Positions 1 to 8,829 of a DNA stretch of 64,000 bases are shown here, in pieces (position 1 is the stretch's first letter; each line of letters begins with the position of its first letter). The translations under genes were made by a program, and so were the position numbers. The DNA is from Nocardioides immobilis (lineage in GTDB: Bacteria > Actinomycetota > Actinomycetes > Propionibacteriales > Nocardioidaceae), in the NCBI RefSeq assembly GCF_003515065.1, contig NZ_QXGH01000035.1:1-64000 (forward strand). Reading direction: 5' to 3'. The notes below the pieces were generated by a model. It worked only from the letters and a program-made list of their open reading frames with translations. It had not been told where the DNA came from and ran no database searches.

Positions 1-211
1 TCTGACTCCAGCGCGACCGGCTCACAACCCCACACCGGCTCTTCGGACAAGCCACTTCCCGGACCCGCCAGACCCCACCCTAGAACCCCGCTACCGACTG
101 CGTCTTGACACAGAGGGGTGCCAGTAGCGTGCAGCTCCGCGCACGCAGGGCGGCATGAGCGGATGATGGGGGCTCCGGTGCGCTGCCGGGTGACAAGGGG
201 GTCCGGTTTCG
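1..211. other. Leading non-coding stretch
   Basis: I see no convincing gene here. The open frames on both strands are shadows of the amidohydrolase that follows. The stretch holds one copy of a short repeat (122-141) that recurs inverted near 9.7 kb. Confidence 0.5.
122..141 (-). repeat. REP-like intergenic repeat, copy 1
   Basis: These 20 bases are the exact reverse complement of 9697-9716. The core (GCACGCTACTG on the other strand) also occurs at 5156. All copies lie between genes, which suggests a dispersed REP-like element rather than coding similarity. Confidence 0.6.
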
Positions 212-1483
212 GTGACGCTTGGACGCATGACCACGCGCATCGACTCCGACGTGCTGATTCCCGGACGCGGTGACCCGATCTCCCAGGGTTCCGTGGTGTT
301 CGACGAGAAGATCCTGTTCGCAGGTCCAACTGCGGACGCACCTGACATCCTCGGAGCCGATCTCGTCCGGTCCCCGGCTGTGATGCCAGGCATGTGGGAG
401 TGCCACGGCCATTTCCTTGGTATGCGTGCTACCGGGTTGGGCACGTATTACACCGACAGTCTCCCGTTGCGGACGGCCCGGTCGGTCAAGGACGCGGAAG
501 CCGCACTGCAGGCCGGTTTCACCAGCGTGCGGGAGGCAGGTGGAATCGGTGTCCATCTGGCCCGGGCCGTTCGTGAGGGCACCGTCAGCGGTCCGTCGAT
601 CTATGCACCCGGTGCGATCTTGTCGACGACCGGTGGGCACGGCGACCTGCACACCATCCCCCTCGACTGGGTGCACGATCTCACCAGTCGTTCCGGAGAG
701 CTGCGCGTCTGCGACGGGGTCGACGACTGCATCCGGGCCGTGCGCGAGCAGCTGCGACTGGGCGCCCAGGTGATCAAGATCTGTGCGTCTGGAGGGGTGC
801 TTTCGGAGATCGACGACCCGATTCACCAGCAGTTCCGCTCCGACGAGCTGCGCGCCATCGTCGAGACCGCAGCCCTCGCGGACCGCGTCGTGATGGCGCA
901 TTGCCACGGCAAACCCGGCATCATGGCCTCTCTCGAGGCGGGGGCCCGCACCATCGAGCACGGGACCTATCTCGACGACGAGGCATGCGCCGCGATGCGT
1001 GAACTTGGCGCCATTCTCGTGCCAACCCGTTACATCGTCGTGCAGCTGTTCAAGGCGGGGATCGCCTCGGGGCTGAGCGCCGAGAACTACCGCAAGCTGG
1101 AGGCGATCGCCAGCATCCATGCCGAAGCGGTTGCTCGTGCTCACGAGGCCGGTGTCACCATTGCCGCAGGAACCGACGTCTACCAGAGCGGCGCCGACCT
1201 GCCGGTGGCCTGGGGCCAGAACGGGGCAGAGCTCCCACTCCTCGTCGAGGCCGGGCTCTCACCTTCCGATGCCATTGCCGCGGCCACCGCGAACGCCGCC
1301 GCCACCCTCGGCCCCCAGGCACCCCGTGCCGGTGTGCTCGCCGAGGGCTGGGACGCCGATGTGATCACGGTGAGCGGAAACCCGCTCCACGACATCGCAC
1401 TGCTCGCGGATCCCGGCAACATCTCCGGCGTGTGGAAGCACGGGACCCAGTTGAAGCAACCCAGACAGGACACTCCGTCCTAA
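212..1483 (+). CDS. Metal-dependent amidohydrolase (imidazolonepropionase-like)
   Basis: This is a 423-residue amidohydrolase-superfamily enzyme. The metal-binding CHGHF motif lies near residue 68, a lysine in VIKICASGG near 190 could be the bridging lysine, and further histidines lie in MAHCHGK and TIEHGTY. The late aspartate is in AAGTDVY. Family members hydrolyse cyclic amides or Xaa-Pro-type peptides; the substrate here cannot be read from sequence. The GTG at 212 has a G-rich ribosome-binding stretch at 195-201, and ATG 227 is an alternative start. The gene stands alone, with no obvious pathway partner next to it. Confidence 0.85.
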   Translation: MTLGRMTTRIDSDVLIPGRGDPISQGSVVFDEKILFAGPTADAPDILGADLVRSPAVMPGMWECHGHFLGMRATGLGTYYTDSLPLRTARSVKDAEAALQAGFTSVREAGGIGVHLARAVREGTVSGPSIYAPGAILSTTGGHGDLHTIPLDWVHDLTSRSGELRVCDGVDDCIRAVREQLRLGAQVIKICASGGVLSEIDDPIHQQFRSDELRAIVETAALADRVVMAHCHGKPGIMASLEAGARTIEHGTYLDDEACAAMRELGAILVPTRYIVVQLFKAGIASGLSAENYRKLEAIASIHAEAVARAHEAGVTIAAGTDVYQSGADLPVAWGQNGAELPLLVEAGLSPSDAIAAATANAAATLGPQAPRAGVLAEGWDADVITVSGNPLHDIALLADPGNISGVWKHGTQLKQPRQDTPS

Positions 1484-1563
1484 TCAGCCCGCCCTCGGTG
1501 AGTACCCAGTCCGCGGGGTGGGCTCCAACGCGGGGTCCCCGCCTCGTAAGCGGACATCCGCAC

Positions 1564-1590
1564 ATCGGCAGTGGCGCTCGGTCTTGCCGA
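1564..1590. repeat. 27-bp hairpin repeat, copy 1
   Basis: The 27 bases are identical to 8753-8779. Inside, TCGGCA and TGCCGA form inverted arms around a 14-base loop, and the repeat is followed by TAG or CTAG. Both copies lie shortly upstream of a start codon (1624 and 8830). There is no T-run, so a terminator is unlikely; it could be regulatory or a mobile repeat. Confidence 0.65.
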
Positions 1591-1623
1591 GTAGCGGGCG
1601 CCCCATTATCTACGATGCGGGGC

Positions 1624-2151
1624 ATGGGGGTTCTCTTCGACTACTTTGCCGCTCCCAATGACGCGGACGCTGCCGCGACCATCGACCGCCTCGGTGGCCC
1701 CGCAGCGGCGGGCGCGGCCATAACTGAGTCGGGCCGGCGAGGGCTGTTCCGACGCCGCTCGAAGGTGGCCGAGACGGTTCCCGAGGGACCTGCCTACCCC
1801 ACCGTGGGAGACACCGGCATTGATCCCGTCGTGCAAGCCGGCACGCTGGAGGAACTGCTCACAGGCCGTCCCTACGAGGATATCGAGCAGGACCCGCGCT
1901 GGGGGCGCTCACTGGCGGTGCGCGACGGCGGTGAGGGGATGGTGCATACCCTGACCGATGGGCTCGTGGACGCTCTCGCCCAGGCAGAGGCTGACCGCCT
2001 CGCTGAGGTAGCAGTTCCCTGGTCCCAGACCGAGGAGTTCTGGGGCGCAGGTGATCCCGAGGAGTTGACCGCCCTGCTCCAGGACCTGGCTCAGCTAGCC
2101 CGGGAAGCACGCGCACGCAACGAATCCGTGTATTGCTGGGTTTCCGTCTGA
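1624..2151 (+). CDS. Hypothetical acidic protein
   Basis: A 175-residue protein beginning MGVLFDYFAAP. I do not recognise the family. It is soluble, acidic, has no signal peptide, and resembles small actinobacterial proteins of unknown function that start with the same motif. ATG 1624 is chosen because the sequence before it contains the hairpin repeat; ATG 1615 is an alternative. The stop codon lies one base before the insertion sequence at 2153, so the insertion abuts and may have altered the original 3' end. Confidence 0.6.
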   Translation: MGVLFDYFAAPNDADAAATIDRLGGPAAAGAAITESGRRGLFRRRSKVAETVPEGPAYPTVGDTGIDPVVQAGTLEELLTGRPYEDIEQDPRWGRSLAVRDGGEGMVHTLTDGLVDALAQAEADRLAEVAVPWSQTEEFWGAGDPEELTALLQDLAQLAREARARNESVYCWVSV

Positions 2152-2159
2152 GCGCCCGC

Positions 2160-2443
2160 TCACTGGGCGAAGGTCTATCCGTCGGTGGTTGTCGTCGGGC
2201 ACGTTGAGTGGTGTCGGCGGTGTGGGCCGCCGGTGCATTCCCTGGTTCCCGTTGGGTCATCGCCACGCCCGCAAGACCCTTGAGGTCCTGCAATAGATAT
2301 GCGAGGCCCGACGGCCCAGGACACGCCGACTGGCGACAGGGCTGAGCGCCACCAGAGCGCCGATCAGTGAGCGACCGGCAGTCGTGTCCCGAACCGTCGG
2401 GAGTGCCCCATCTGCTGCTGCAACAGCAAAGGAGAGCACACCA
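2160..2443 (+). ncRNA. Candidate IS110 bridge-RNA region, copy A
   Basis: IS110-group elements carry a structured bridge RNA in the long non-coding end upstream of the recombinase, which directs target and donor choice. This element has exactly that layout. The RNA is inferred from position only; I have not folded it or matched its loops to the flanks. Confidence 0.35.
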
Positions 2444-3683
2444 ATGAGTGTCGAACACGAAGCGATCCAGGAGAAGAGGACTCAGCTCACCGCCGGGATC
2501 GACTGGGCCAGCGCCGACCACGCGGTGGCGATCGTCGACGCCGCCGGGATGCAACAAGACCCGGTTCGTCATCCCGCACACCGGCACCGGGTTAGGACAG
2601 CTGGTGCGGCGACTGCGACGCGCCCGCGTCTGGGGCGTGGCGATCGAACGGCCCGACGGCCCGGTGGTCGACGCGCTGCTCGAGGCCGAGCTGACAGTCT
2701 TCGTGATCGCACCGAACCAGCTCAAGAACCTCCGCAGCCGCTACGGGTCAGCCGGCAACAAGGACGACGGCTTCGACGCCTACGTCCTGGCCGACACGCT
2801 GCGCACCGACCGCCTCCGGCTCCGTCCGCTGACCCGCGACAGCGAAGCCACGATGACCCTGCGGATGACCGTCCGGGCCCGCCAGGACCTTGTCGCCGCC
2901 CGGGTGGCGATGGCCAACCAGCTCCGCGCGCACCTGCAGACCACGCTGCCCGGCGCGATCGGCCTGTTCCGCGACATCGACTCCGCCATCACCCTGGCGT
3001 TCTTGACCCGGTTCCCCAGCCAGGACAAGACCGACTGGCTCAGCCGGACCCGGCTGGGCAACTGGCTGCGCTCGGTCGGCTACAACCACCTGGCCAACCT
3101 CGACCGGCTCTGGACCCCCCTCAACAACGCCCCGGCCGGCACCCGCGGCCCCGAAGCCGCCGCCCGGGCCCAGGTCACCCTGGCCCTGGTCGCCGCCCTC
3201 ACCGCACTTCGCACCCAGATCAAAGCCCTCGAAGCGCAGATCGCCGTCCAGCTCGCTCAGCATCCCGATGCCGCGGTCTTCACCTCACTGCCCCGCTCCG
3301 GCACCGTGCGCGCCGCCCGACTACTGGCCGAGATCGGCGACGCCCGCGGCCGCTACCCCACCCCTGAGGCCCTCATCTGCCTGGCCGGCGCCGCACCCTC
3401 GACCAAGCAATCAGGCAAGGTCAAGGTGGTCACCTTCCGCTGGGCCGTAGACAAGCAACTCCGCGGCGCCGTGGTCGACTTCGCCGGCGACAGCCATCAC
3501 GACAACCCCTGGGCCGCCGACCTCTACCAACGAGCCCGAGCCCGCGGCCATGACCATCCCCACGCCGTCCGCATCCTGGCCCGCGCCTGGCTCCACATCA
3601 TCTGGCGCTGCTGGCAAGACGGTGTCCCCTACGACCCCGACAAACACCACGCCCTACAACGCGTCCTCGCCACCACTACTTGA
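2444..3683 (+). pseudogene. IS110-family transposase, frameshifted
   Basis: Translation starts at ATG 2444 after AAAGGAG and gives the DEDD-type N-terminus (GIDWASADHAVAIVD) seen intact in copy B. Near 2562 the run GACCCGG carries one extra C compared with copy B, which moves the reading frame. The rest of the protein continues in the other frame to the stop at 3683, including the C-terminal serine-containing domain (APSTKQSGK). No full-length enzyme can be made without recoding, so copy A probably depends on copy B for mobility. Confidence 0.85.
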
Positions 3684-3759
3684 CACAGGGCTACTACTGC
3701 CGCGGATGGTTCGTCCCAATCGCTTACGCCGCGGCGAGCGGGGTGTCACGATGCGGAGC

Positions 3760-4623
3760 ATGTCGTACGACCTGGCTGTCTGGGATGGCCCGAAGCCCGC
3801 AACTAACGCCGATGCGTCCGCCGAGTACGAGCGCCGCATGGACTCGATGGAGAAGGCCCTCGACGGCGCCGGTGAACCCGCCGCCCCGACCGAAGCAATC
3901 AAGGCTTTCATCGAAGCTGCTTTGGCCCGCTTCCCGGAGTTGGACGACAACTCGGCTCCAGAGTGCCCGTGGGCGTCGTCGCCTCTGGCGGGCGAGGCGG
4001 TAGGTGACCTCATCTACTTCCCGATGACCTTCTCGGGTGCGGAGCTTGCGCGCGACGAGCTCGCAGACATCGCCGACTCCTTAGGCCTCGTCTGCTTCGA
4101 CCCTCAGATCGAGCAGCTGCTTCCGGATGCCGAGGCGGTCCCCGCCTCCATGGTGTCGGCATCCGCATACGCGGCACTCGCCCAGCACCTTCAAGCGGAG
4201 CAGCCGGCGCAGGGATCGGGCTGGTTTGCACGACTCTTCAAGAGGAAGCATCAACCTGGCGATGACTCTCCGCGCTCCTTAGCGGATCCGATGGAGGCTA
4301 CGCATCGGGCGACTCTCGAGTCGGGTGAGACGATCGACGATCCGTCCGAGGACAGTCTGTTTCTGCTCTTCGAGGACGTTGAATCAGGGCGCTGCGGCTA
4401 CGTGATTGTGGACGACCTGCGCGACTCCAGCGGTCACACGTACGCGCAGTCGAGCCGAAATGGCGATGGCACCTACTTGGTCGAGTACCGCGCGGGCGGG
4501 GCAGACCGTCACTTCCGCACCACCGTTGCTGACATGCGAGCTGCGCATGCACTCATGGCGGGTTGGGCCTTTGACGTGCAGGGCTGGCGCGAGACGGCTG
4601 CGTGGGAGCCAGTGACGTTCTAA
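3760..4623 (+). CDS. Hypothetical protein (MSYDLAVWDG type)
   Basis: A 287-residue soluble protein starting MSYDLAVWDG, an opening shared by actinobacterial proteins of unknown function. A basic, low-complexity stretch (FARLFKRKHQ) near residue 155 divides an N-terminal from a C-terminal half. The C-terminal half ends in a possible ligand-binding fold (YLVEYRAGGADRHF). ATG 3760 fits the family opening; ATG 3751 is possible. It is part of the 2-kb cargo between the two insertion sequences and may have been carried in with them. Confidence 0.65.
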   Translation: MSYDLAVWDGPKPATNADASAEYERRMDSMEKALDGAGEPAAPTEAIKAFIEAALARFPELDDNSAPECPWASSPLAGEAVGDLIYFPMTFSGAELARDELADIADSLGLVCFDPQIEQLLPDAEAVPASMVSASAYAALAQHLQAEQPAQGSGWFARLFKRKHQPGDDSPRSLADPMEATHRATLESGETIDDPSEDSLFLLFEDVESGRCGYVIVDDLRDSSGHTYAQSSRNGDGTYLVEYRAGGADRHFRTTVADMRAAHALMAGWAFDVQGWRETAAWEPVTF

Positions 4624-4742
4624 CTGCCTTGGGGACGAGGCCAGAATCCCCGCGCCAAAGCGCGCTCATCTGCCGCGGCGAGTGCGCGACTCCACCGATA
4701 AGTGGCTACGAAACGTGGGAGACCACCTGACACGATGCTGGC

Positions 4743-5126
4743 ATGGACGCACTCGTCTGGGTTGACGCCTATGAGGTGCAGTGCTGTGGTGAGCCCTTCA
4801 CCGTAGGACTGAACGTGACGTGGCCGATGAGCGGCCAACTCAACATTGCAGCGTTCATGGAACTCACTGGAGCCGACACCGCGGCCTCGGTTTCGATGGC
4901 GGTCGATCGGCACGCTCGTCGAGCAGAGGACACGGTCGATCACACTGGCACGGTCACGCGCATCGAGCGTTACCGCTGTCGCCACGCCCAGGGCCACGTG
5001 GTTCCTGGAACGGTGGAGGTACGTCCGATTTTCGAAGCGGATGGCTGGGAGCCGGAGGAGGACGGTGTCGACTTCGTTGGTTATCTCGTAACTCTGACTG
5101 ACATTCAGCGAGCAGTCGAGGGTTGA
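4743..5126 (+). CDS. Small hypothetical protein, possible DUF6578
   Basis: A 127-residue protein starting MDALVWVDAYEVQCCGEPF. The early paired cysteines and the sequence up to TWPMSG resemble streptomycete proteins annotated as DUF6578, although I can judge this only from memory. It has no signal peptide or membrane segment. It lies in the cargo between the inverted IS110 copies. Function unknown. Confidence 0.6.
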   Translation: MDALVWVDAYEVQCCGEPFTVGLNVTWPMSGQLNIAAFMELTGADTAASVSMAVDRHARRAEDTVDHTGTVTRIERYRCRHAQGHVVPGTVEVRPIFEADGWEPEEDGVDFVGYLVTLTDIQRAVEG

Positions 5127-5155
5127 ACTGCCGGCGTCTCAAGCGCTGGTGATGC

Positions 5156-5170
5156 GCACGCTACTGCCGC
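5156..5170 (+). repeat. REP-like repeat core
   Basis: The 15 bases GCACGCTACTGCCGC are identical to 9706-9720. Degenerate relatives lie at about 4668-4690 and 9672-9687. The IS110 right end (GCTACTACTGCCGC) is strikingly similar. Confidence 0.5.
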
Positions 5171-5179
5171 CCTGTGCGC

Positions 5180-5632
5180 TCACTCTTCGACGGTGAGCAC
5201 GGCGCAAGCGGGAATCTTCCCGGGTCGCGGCGCGGGTGCGCACACCTCGTAGGTCCCCGGCTCAGCAGCATCGGGGACCACCGCAGGGTGAGACGCGATT
5301 CGCTTGAACTCGCCCGACATCATCACGACTGGTCCCTCGGCCTCTGCCCACGCGCCTTCGTCGCCTTTGAGAAACAGCGCGAACTTCGGGGTGCACTCGC
5401 CGCTGGAAATTCGGCTCATAAACAACTGCCCCATCGTTGGTGCCAGCGAGGGATAGCGCACGACGAGCCGTTGACCCGGTTGCGCAGTGCTGGGCTCCAA
5501 TACGAGCGGCTGATACTCGTCAAGGCAGGGTACGGACTGGACGGCATCGGTGGAAGCAGGCTGGTCGTCGCCGCAGGCCGTCATGATGATTCCCATCCCG
5601 AGGATGGCGGCGGCAACGGCGGAAGAACGCAC
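5180..5632 (-). CDS. Putative lipoprotein
   Basis: A secreted lipoprotein of 150 residues. From the GTG at 5632 the product reads MRSSAVAAAILGMGIIMTAC, a short positively charged lead, a hydrophobic stretch and a lipobox with the acylated cysteine at residue 20. The mature part has paired cysteines (VPCLDE, GECTPK, EVCAPAP, PACAVL) that could form disulfides. The insertion sequence ends at 5696, only 63 bp upstream, so the native promoter may have been displaced. The same frame stays open into the insertion sequence. Ligand unknown. Confidence 0.65.
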   Translation of the reverse strand: MRSSAVAAAILGMGIIMTACGDDQPASTDAVQSVPCLDEYQPLVLEPSTAQPGQRLVVRYPSLAPTMGQLFMSRISSGECTPKFALFLKGDEGAWAEAEGPVVMMSGEFKRIASHPAVVPDAAEPGTYEVCAPAPRPGKIPACAVLTVEE

Positions 5633-5715
5633 AGATCGATGGTCGCACGCGCCACGGCGGCCACGTCCACTATCCCGCAACTTCGCGCAGACCATGCGGC
5701 AGTAGTAGCCCTGTG

Positions 5716-6954
5716 TCAAGCCGTCGATGCGAGGACGCGTTGTAGAGCGTGGTGTTTGGCGGGGTCGTAGGGGACGCCGTCTTGCCAGCAGCGCCAGATG
5801 ACGTGGTGCCAGTCTCGGGCCAGGATCCGCACGGCGTGGGGGTGGTCGTGGTTGCGGGCGCGGGCGCGTTGGTAGAGGTCGGCGGCCCAGGGGTTGTCGT
5901 GATGGCTGTCGCCGGCGAAGTCGACCACGGCGCCGCGGAGTTGCTTGTCTACGGCCCAGCGGAAGGTGACCACCTTGACCTTGCCTGATTGCTTGGTCGA
6001 GGGTGCGGCGCCGGCCAGGCAGATGAGGGCCTCAGGGGTGGGGTAGCGGCCGCGGGCGTCGCCGATCTCGGCCAGTAGTCGGGCGGCGCGCACGGTGCCG
6101 GAGCGGGGCAGTGAGGTGAAGACCGCGGCATCGGGATGCTGAGCGAGCTGGACGGCGATCTGCGCTTCGAGGGCTTTGATCTGGGCGCGGAGGCTAGTGA
6201 GCGCGGCGACCATGGCCAAGGTGACGTGGGCGCGGGCGGCTGCCTCCGGGCCGCGGGTGCCGGCCGGGGCGTTGTTGAGGGGGGTCCAGAGCCGGTCGAG
6301 GTTGGCCTGGCGGTTGTAGCCGACCGAGCGCAACCAGTTGCGCAACCGGGTCCGGCTGAGCCAGTCGGTCTTGTCCTGGCTGGGGAACCGGGTCAAGAAC
6401 GCCAGGGTGATCGCGGAGTCGATGTCGCGGAACAGGCCGATCGCGCCGGGCAGCGTGGTCTGCAGGTGCGCGCGGAGCTGGTTGGCCATCGCCACCCGGG
6501 CGGCGACAAGGTCCTGGCGGGCCCGGACGGTCATCCGCAGGGTCATCGTGGCTTCGCTGTCGCGGGTCAACGGGCGGAGCCGGGGGCGGTCGGTGCGCAG
6601 CGTGTCGGCCAGGACGTAGGCGTCGAAACTGTTGTCCTTGTTTCCGGCCGACCCGTAGCGGCTGCGGAGGTTCTTGAGCTGGTTCGGTGCGATCACGAAG
6701 ACTGTCAGCTCGGCTTCGAGCAGCGCGTCGACAACCGGACCGTCGGGTCGTTCGATCGCCACGCCCCAGACACGGGCGCGGCGCAGTCGCCGCACCAGTT
6801 GGCGTAGACCGGTGCCGGTGTGCGGGATGACGAACCGGTCTTGTTGCACTCCGGCGGCGTCGACGATCGCCACCGCGTGGTCGGCGCTGGCCCAGTCGAT
6901 CCCGGCGGTGAGCTGAGTCCTCTTCTCCTGGATCGCTTCGTGTTCGACACTCAT
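5716..6954 (-). CDS. IS110-family transposase
   Basis: A 412-residue DEDD-type recombinase. The RuvC-like N-terminal domain opens with GIDWASADHAVAIVD (first catalytic aspartate), followed by VAIERPDGPVVDALLE. The C-terminal transposase domain contains CLAGAAPSTKQSGK with the conserved serine. The family uses a bridge RNA to recombine donor and target without target duplications. ATG 6954 is preceded by AAAGGAG on the coding strand. A longer frame starting upstream at 7014 lacks a better ribosome-binding site. Confidence 0.92.
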   Translation of the reverse strand: MSVEHEAIQEKRTQLTAGIDWASADHAVAIVDAAGVQQDRFVIPHTGTGLRQLVRRLRRARVWGVAIERPDGPVVDALLEAELTVFVIAPNQLKNLRSRYGSAGNKDNSFDAYVLADTLRTDRPRLRPLTRDSEATMTLRMTVRARQDLVAARVAMANQLRAHLQTTLPGAIGLFRDIDSAITLAFLTRFPSQDKTDWLSRTRLRNWLRSVGYNRQANLDRLWTPLNNAPAGTRGPEAAARAHVTLAMVAALTSLRAQIKALEAQIAVQLAQHPDAAVFTSLPRSGTVRAARLLAEIGDARGRYPTPEALICLAGAAPSTKQSGKVKVVTFRWAVDKQLRGAVVDFAGDSHHDNPWAADLYQRARARNHDHPHAVRILARDWHHVIWRCWQDGVPYDPAKHHALQRVLASTA

Positions 6955-7240
6955 TGATGTGCTCTCCTTTGCTGTTGCAGCAGCAGATGGGGCACTCCCG
7001 ACGGTTCGGGACACGACTGCCGGTCGCTCACTGATCGGCGCTCTGGTGGCGCTCAGCCCTGTCGCCAGTCGGCGTGTCCTGGGCCGTCGGGCCTCGCATA
7101 TCTATTGCAGGACCTCCCGCGGTCTTGCGGGCGCGGCGATGACCCAACGGGAACCAGGGAATGCACCGGCGGCCCACACCGCCGACACCACTCAACGTGC
7201 CCGACGACAACCACCGACGGATAGACCTTCGCCCAGTGAG
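6955..7240 (-). ncRNA. Candidate IS110 bridge-RNA region, copy B
   Basis: This is the non-coding end upstream of the intact transposase, nearly identical to 2160-2443. The assignment rests on the known organisation of IS110-group elements. Confidence 0.4.
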
Positions 7241-7358
7241 CGGGCGAGTCATCTGTCAACTCAGCCGCCGCGCTAGAACCCAGGATCAGGATCAATAGAC
7301 CTTGGTCTTGTGGCGAAGTCGGGTGACACACTCGTGCCATCCTGGACAGGAACAGAGC

Positions 7359-7931
7359 ATGGAATCCACGACACCGTCGCCGCGGGAGCGTGAACAACGC
7401 TTCCGGGAGCTTTACGACGCGGCGTACGTCGATCTGCTTTGTTTCGTACGCCGACGAGTCCATTCCACTCACGCCGAGGACGTGCTCGGCGACGTCATGC
7501 TCGTCGCGTGGCGCCGCCTCGACGATGTGCCCGCCGACCTGTCGGCCGCGCGCGCCTGGCTCTTCGGCGTGGCCCGCAAAACCCTCCAGAACACCCGGCG
7601 CCGCGAGGACAGGCACGATGCCCTAACGGTCCGTCTCTCTGAGGTCCGGCGCGGTCCCGCCGATGAAGGCCTCCACCCGGATCTGGTGAGCTGCCGGGTC
7701 GACGTCGCCGCGGCTTGGCCGCTACTGAGCGCGACTGACCAGGAGGCGATCGCACTCTCTGTGCTGGACGGGCTCACCGCGCCCGAGGCGGCGGCGGTGC
7801 TGGGCATCTCATCCACCGCCTTCCGGCTGCGGTTGTCCCGTGCCCGGCGCACCCTGCGACGCCATGTCGACTCCACCACCGCCGGCGACCCCCTGCCCGG
7901 CCACCCAGCCTCCGAGAGGAGCCACCGATGA
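7359..7931 (+). CDS. ECF-type RNA polymerase sigma factor
   Basis: A 190-residue sigma-70 factor of the extracytoplasmic-function group. Region 2 lies near residues 15-75 (AEDVLGDVMLVAWRRL, then AWLFGVARKTLQNTRR). Region 4 lies near 125-170 (LSATDQEAIALSVLDGLTAPEAA followed by a helix-turn-helix). It would direct polymerase to a small regulon, probably including its own promoter. ATG 7359 is preferred to an in-frame start at 7302. The stop overlaps the next gene by 4 bp (ATGA), so the two are translationally coupled and probably form a sigma/anti-sigma pair. Confidence 0.9.
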   Translation: MESTTPSPREREQRFRELYDAAYVDLLCFVRRRVHSTHAEDVLGDVMLVAWRRLDDVPADLSAARAWLFGVARKTLQNTRRREDRHDALTVRLSEVRRGPADEGLHPDLVSCRVDVAAAWPLLSATDQEAIALSVLDGLTAPEAAAVLGISSTAFRLRLSRARRTLRRHVDSTTAGDPLPGHPASERSHR

Positions 7932-8728
7932 AAAGCCAAACCACCGACACCGTGATCACCGCAGCTCTGCGACACCTCGACGGCGCACCGAGGACCGACC
8001 TGACCGAGGCGGAGCGTGAACGTGCCGACGCGACACTCGCCCGCATCGTGGCGACGCCCACCGACGAACCCATCCCGGTCGAGCCGAACCGACCGCACAG
8101 GCGTCGGGGTCGACTGCTGGTGACGGTCGGCCTGGCCGGCGCCGCCGCGGTCGCCGGCGTCGCCATCCCTGGACTGCTGCTCGATGGAGGCGAGGCGTAC
8201 GGATCGTGGACGCCTACGCCCGAACCCCTGTCGGACCCGGCCGCGGCCGAGGCCGCCACCACCTGCCGCTCCACCCTCGGAGCACCAGACGGAGGGCGCG
8301 TTGCGATAGCAGAACGACGTGGCGAATGGACCTACGTACTGCTCGCCGGCCCAGGGATCGAGGCCGTCTGCCTGATGCCCGACGACAGTGTCGGGCACAC
8401 GATCGCCGACGGGGAGGACTTCTTCGGGAGCTACACCCCGGACCCCGCCGCGCCCCCGACCCTAGTGAGCGACCGCATCGACGAGACCACGAGCCAGGAC
8501 GGCAGCACCGACGAGGGATGGTTCACCCGGACCGAGGGGTATGTGGGCAGCGACGTCACCGGTGTCACCGTGCACACCTCCTCGGGGCTCGACATCGAGG
8601 CCTCGGTTGTCGGCAACCGGTTCGCTGCGTGGTGGCCGTCCACTGAGCAGAACTCCGACCACCCGGCCGAGACGTGGTCGTACACCGTGCACATCGCCGA
8701 CGGGAGCACCCGACGCACCACCGGCTGA
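7928..8728 (+). CDS. Membrane-anchored partner of the ECF sigma factor (putative anti-sigma)
   Basis: A 266-residue single-pass membrane protein. The cytoplasmic N-terminus (about 60 residues) is followed by an RRRGR stop-transfer sequence. A hydrophobic helix spans roughly residues 61-83, and a long extracytoplasmic domain begins GEAYGSWTPTP. Coupling to a sigma gene and this topology are typical of anti-sigma factors, but there is no HxxxCxxC zinc motif, so the assignment rests on context. Confidence 0.65.
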   Translation: MKSQTTDTVITAALRHLDGAPRTDLTEAERERADATLARIVATPTDEPIPVEPNRPHRRRGRLLVTVGLAGAAAVAGVAIPGLLLDGGEAYGSWTPTPEPLSDPAAAEAATTCRSTLGAPDGGRVAIAERRGEWTYVLLAGPGIEAVCLMPDDSVGHTIADGEDFFGSYTPDPAAPPTLVSDRIDETTSQDGSTDEGWFTRTEGYVGSDVTGVTVHTSSGLDIEASVVGNRFAAWWPSTEQNSDHPAETWSYTVHIADGSTRRTTG

Positions 8729-8752
8729 CGTCCAACAGACGCGCGCGCACTA

Positions 8753-8779
8753 ATCGGCAGTGGCGCTCGGTCTTGCCGA
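8753..8779. repeat. 27-bp hairpin repeat, copy 2
   Basis: The sequence is identical to 1564-1590, with inverted arms TCGGCA and TGCCGA. It lies 25 bp after a stop codon and 51 bp before the protease start. Confidence 0.65.
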
Positions 8780-8829
8780 CTAGAGGAAGCCGTTAACGTG
8801 GCGAGCAGAGTCGAAGGAGGTGCACGAGG

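Larger units (their letters stand above)
2153..3703 (+). mobile_element. IS110-family insertion sequence, copy A (decayed)
   Basis: The boundaries come from comparison with the inverted copy at 5696-7246. Similarity starts at CGCCCGCTCACTGGGCG and ends at CTACTACTGCCGC, giving 1551 bp in both copies. There is no long terminal inverted repeat and no obvious target duplication, as is usual for IS110. A non-coding 5' section of about 290 bp precedes the transposase, with only 20 bp after it. Copy A has one base missing near 2279 and one extra near 2562 relative to copy B, so the lengths are equal by chance. Confidence 0.85.
5696..7246 (-). mobile_element. IS110-family insertion sequence, copy B (intact)
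   Basis: This is the full-length inverted partner of 2153-3703, 1551 bp long, with an uninterrupted transposase. The ends are CGCCCGCTCACTGGGCG at the upstream side (7246 downward) and CTACTACTGCCGC at the downstream side (to 5696). The two copies bracket 3704-5695 in opposite orientation, so recombination between them would invert that cargo. Confidence 0.88.

Noticed and set aside
2384..2443. Upstream start of the IS110 transposase (MSRTVGS)
   Set aside because: ATG 2444 has an AAAGGAG ribosome-binding site and opens on conserved sequence; the extension lies in the presumed bridge-RNA region.
2153..7246. A composite transposon carrying 3704-5695
   Set aside because: IS110 elements do not normally mobilise DNA as composites, and there is no target duplication around the outer ends.
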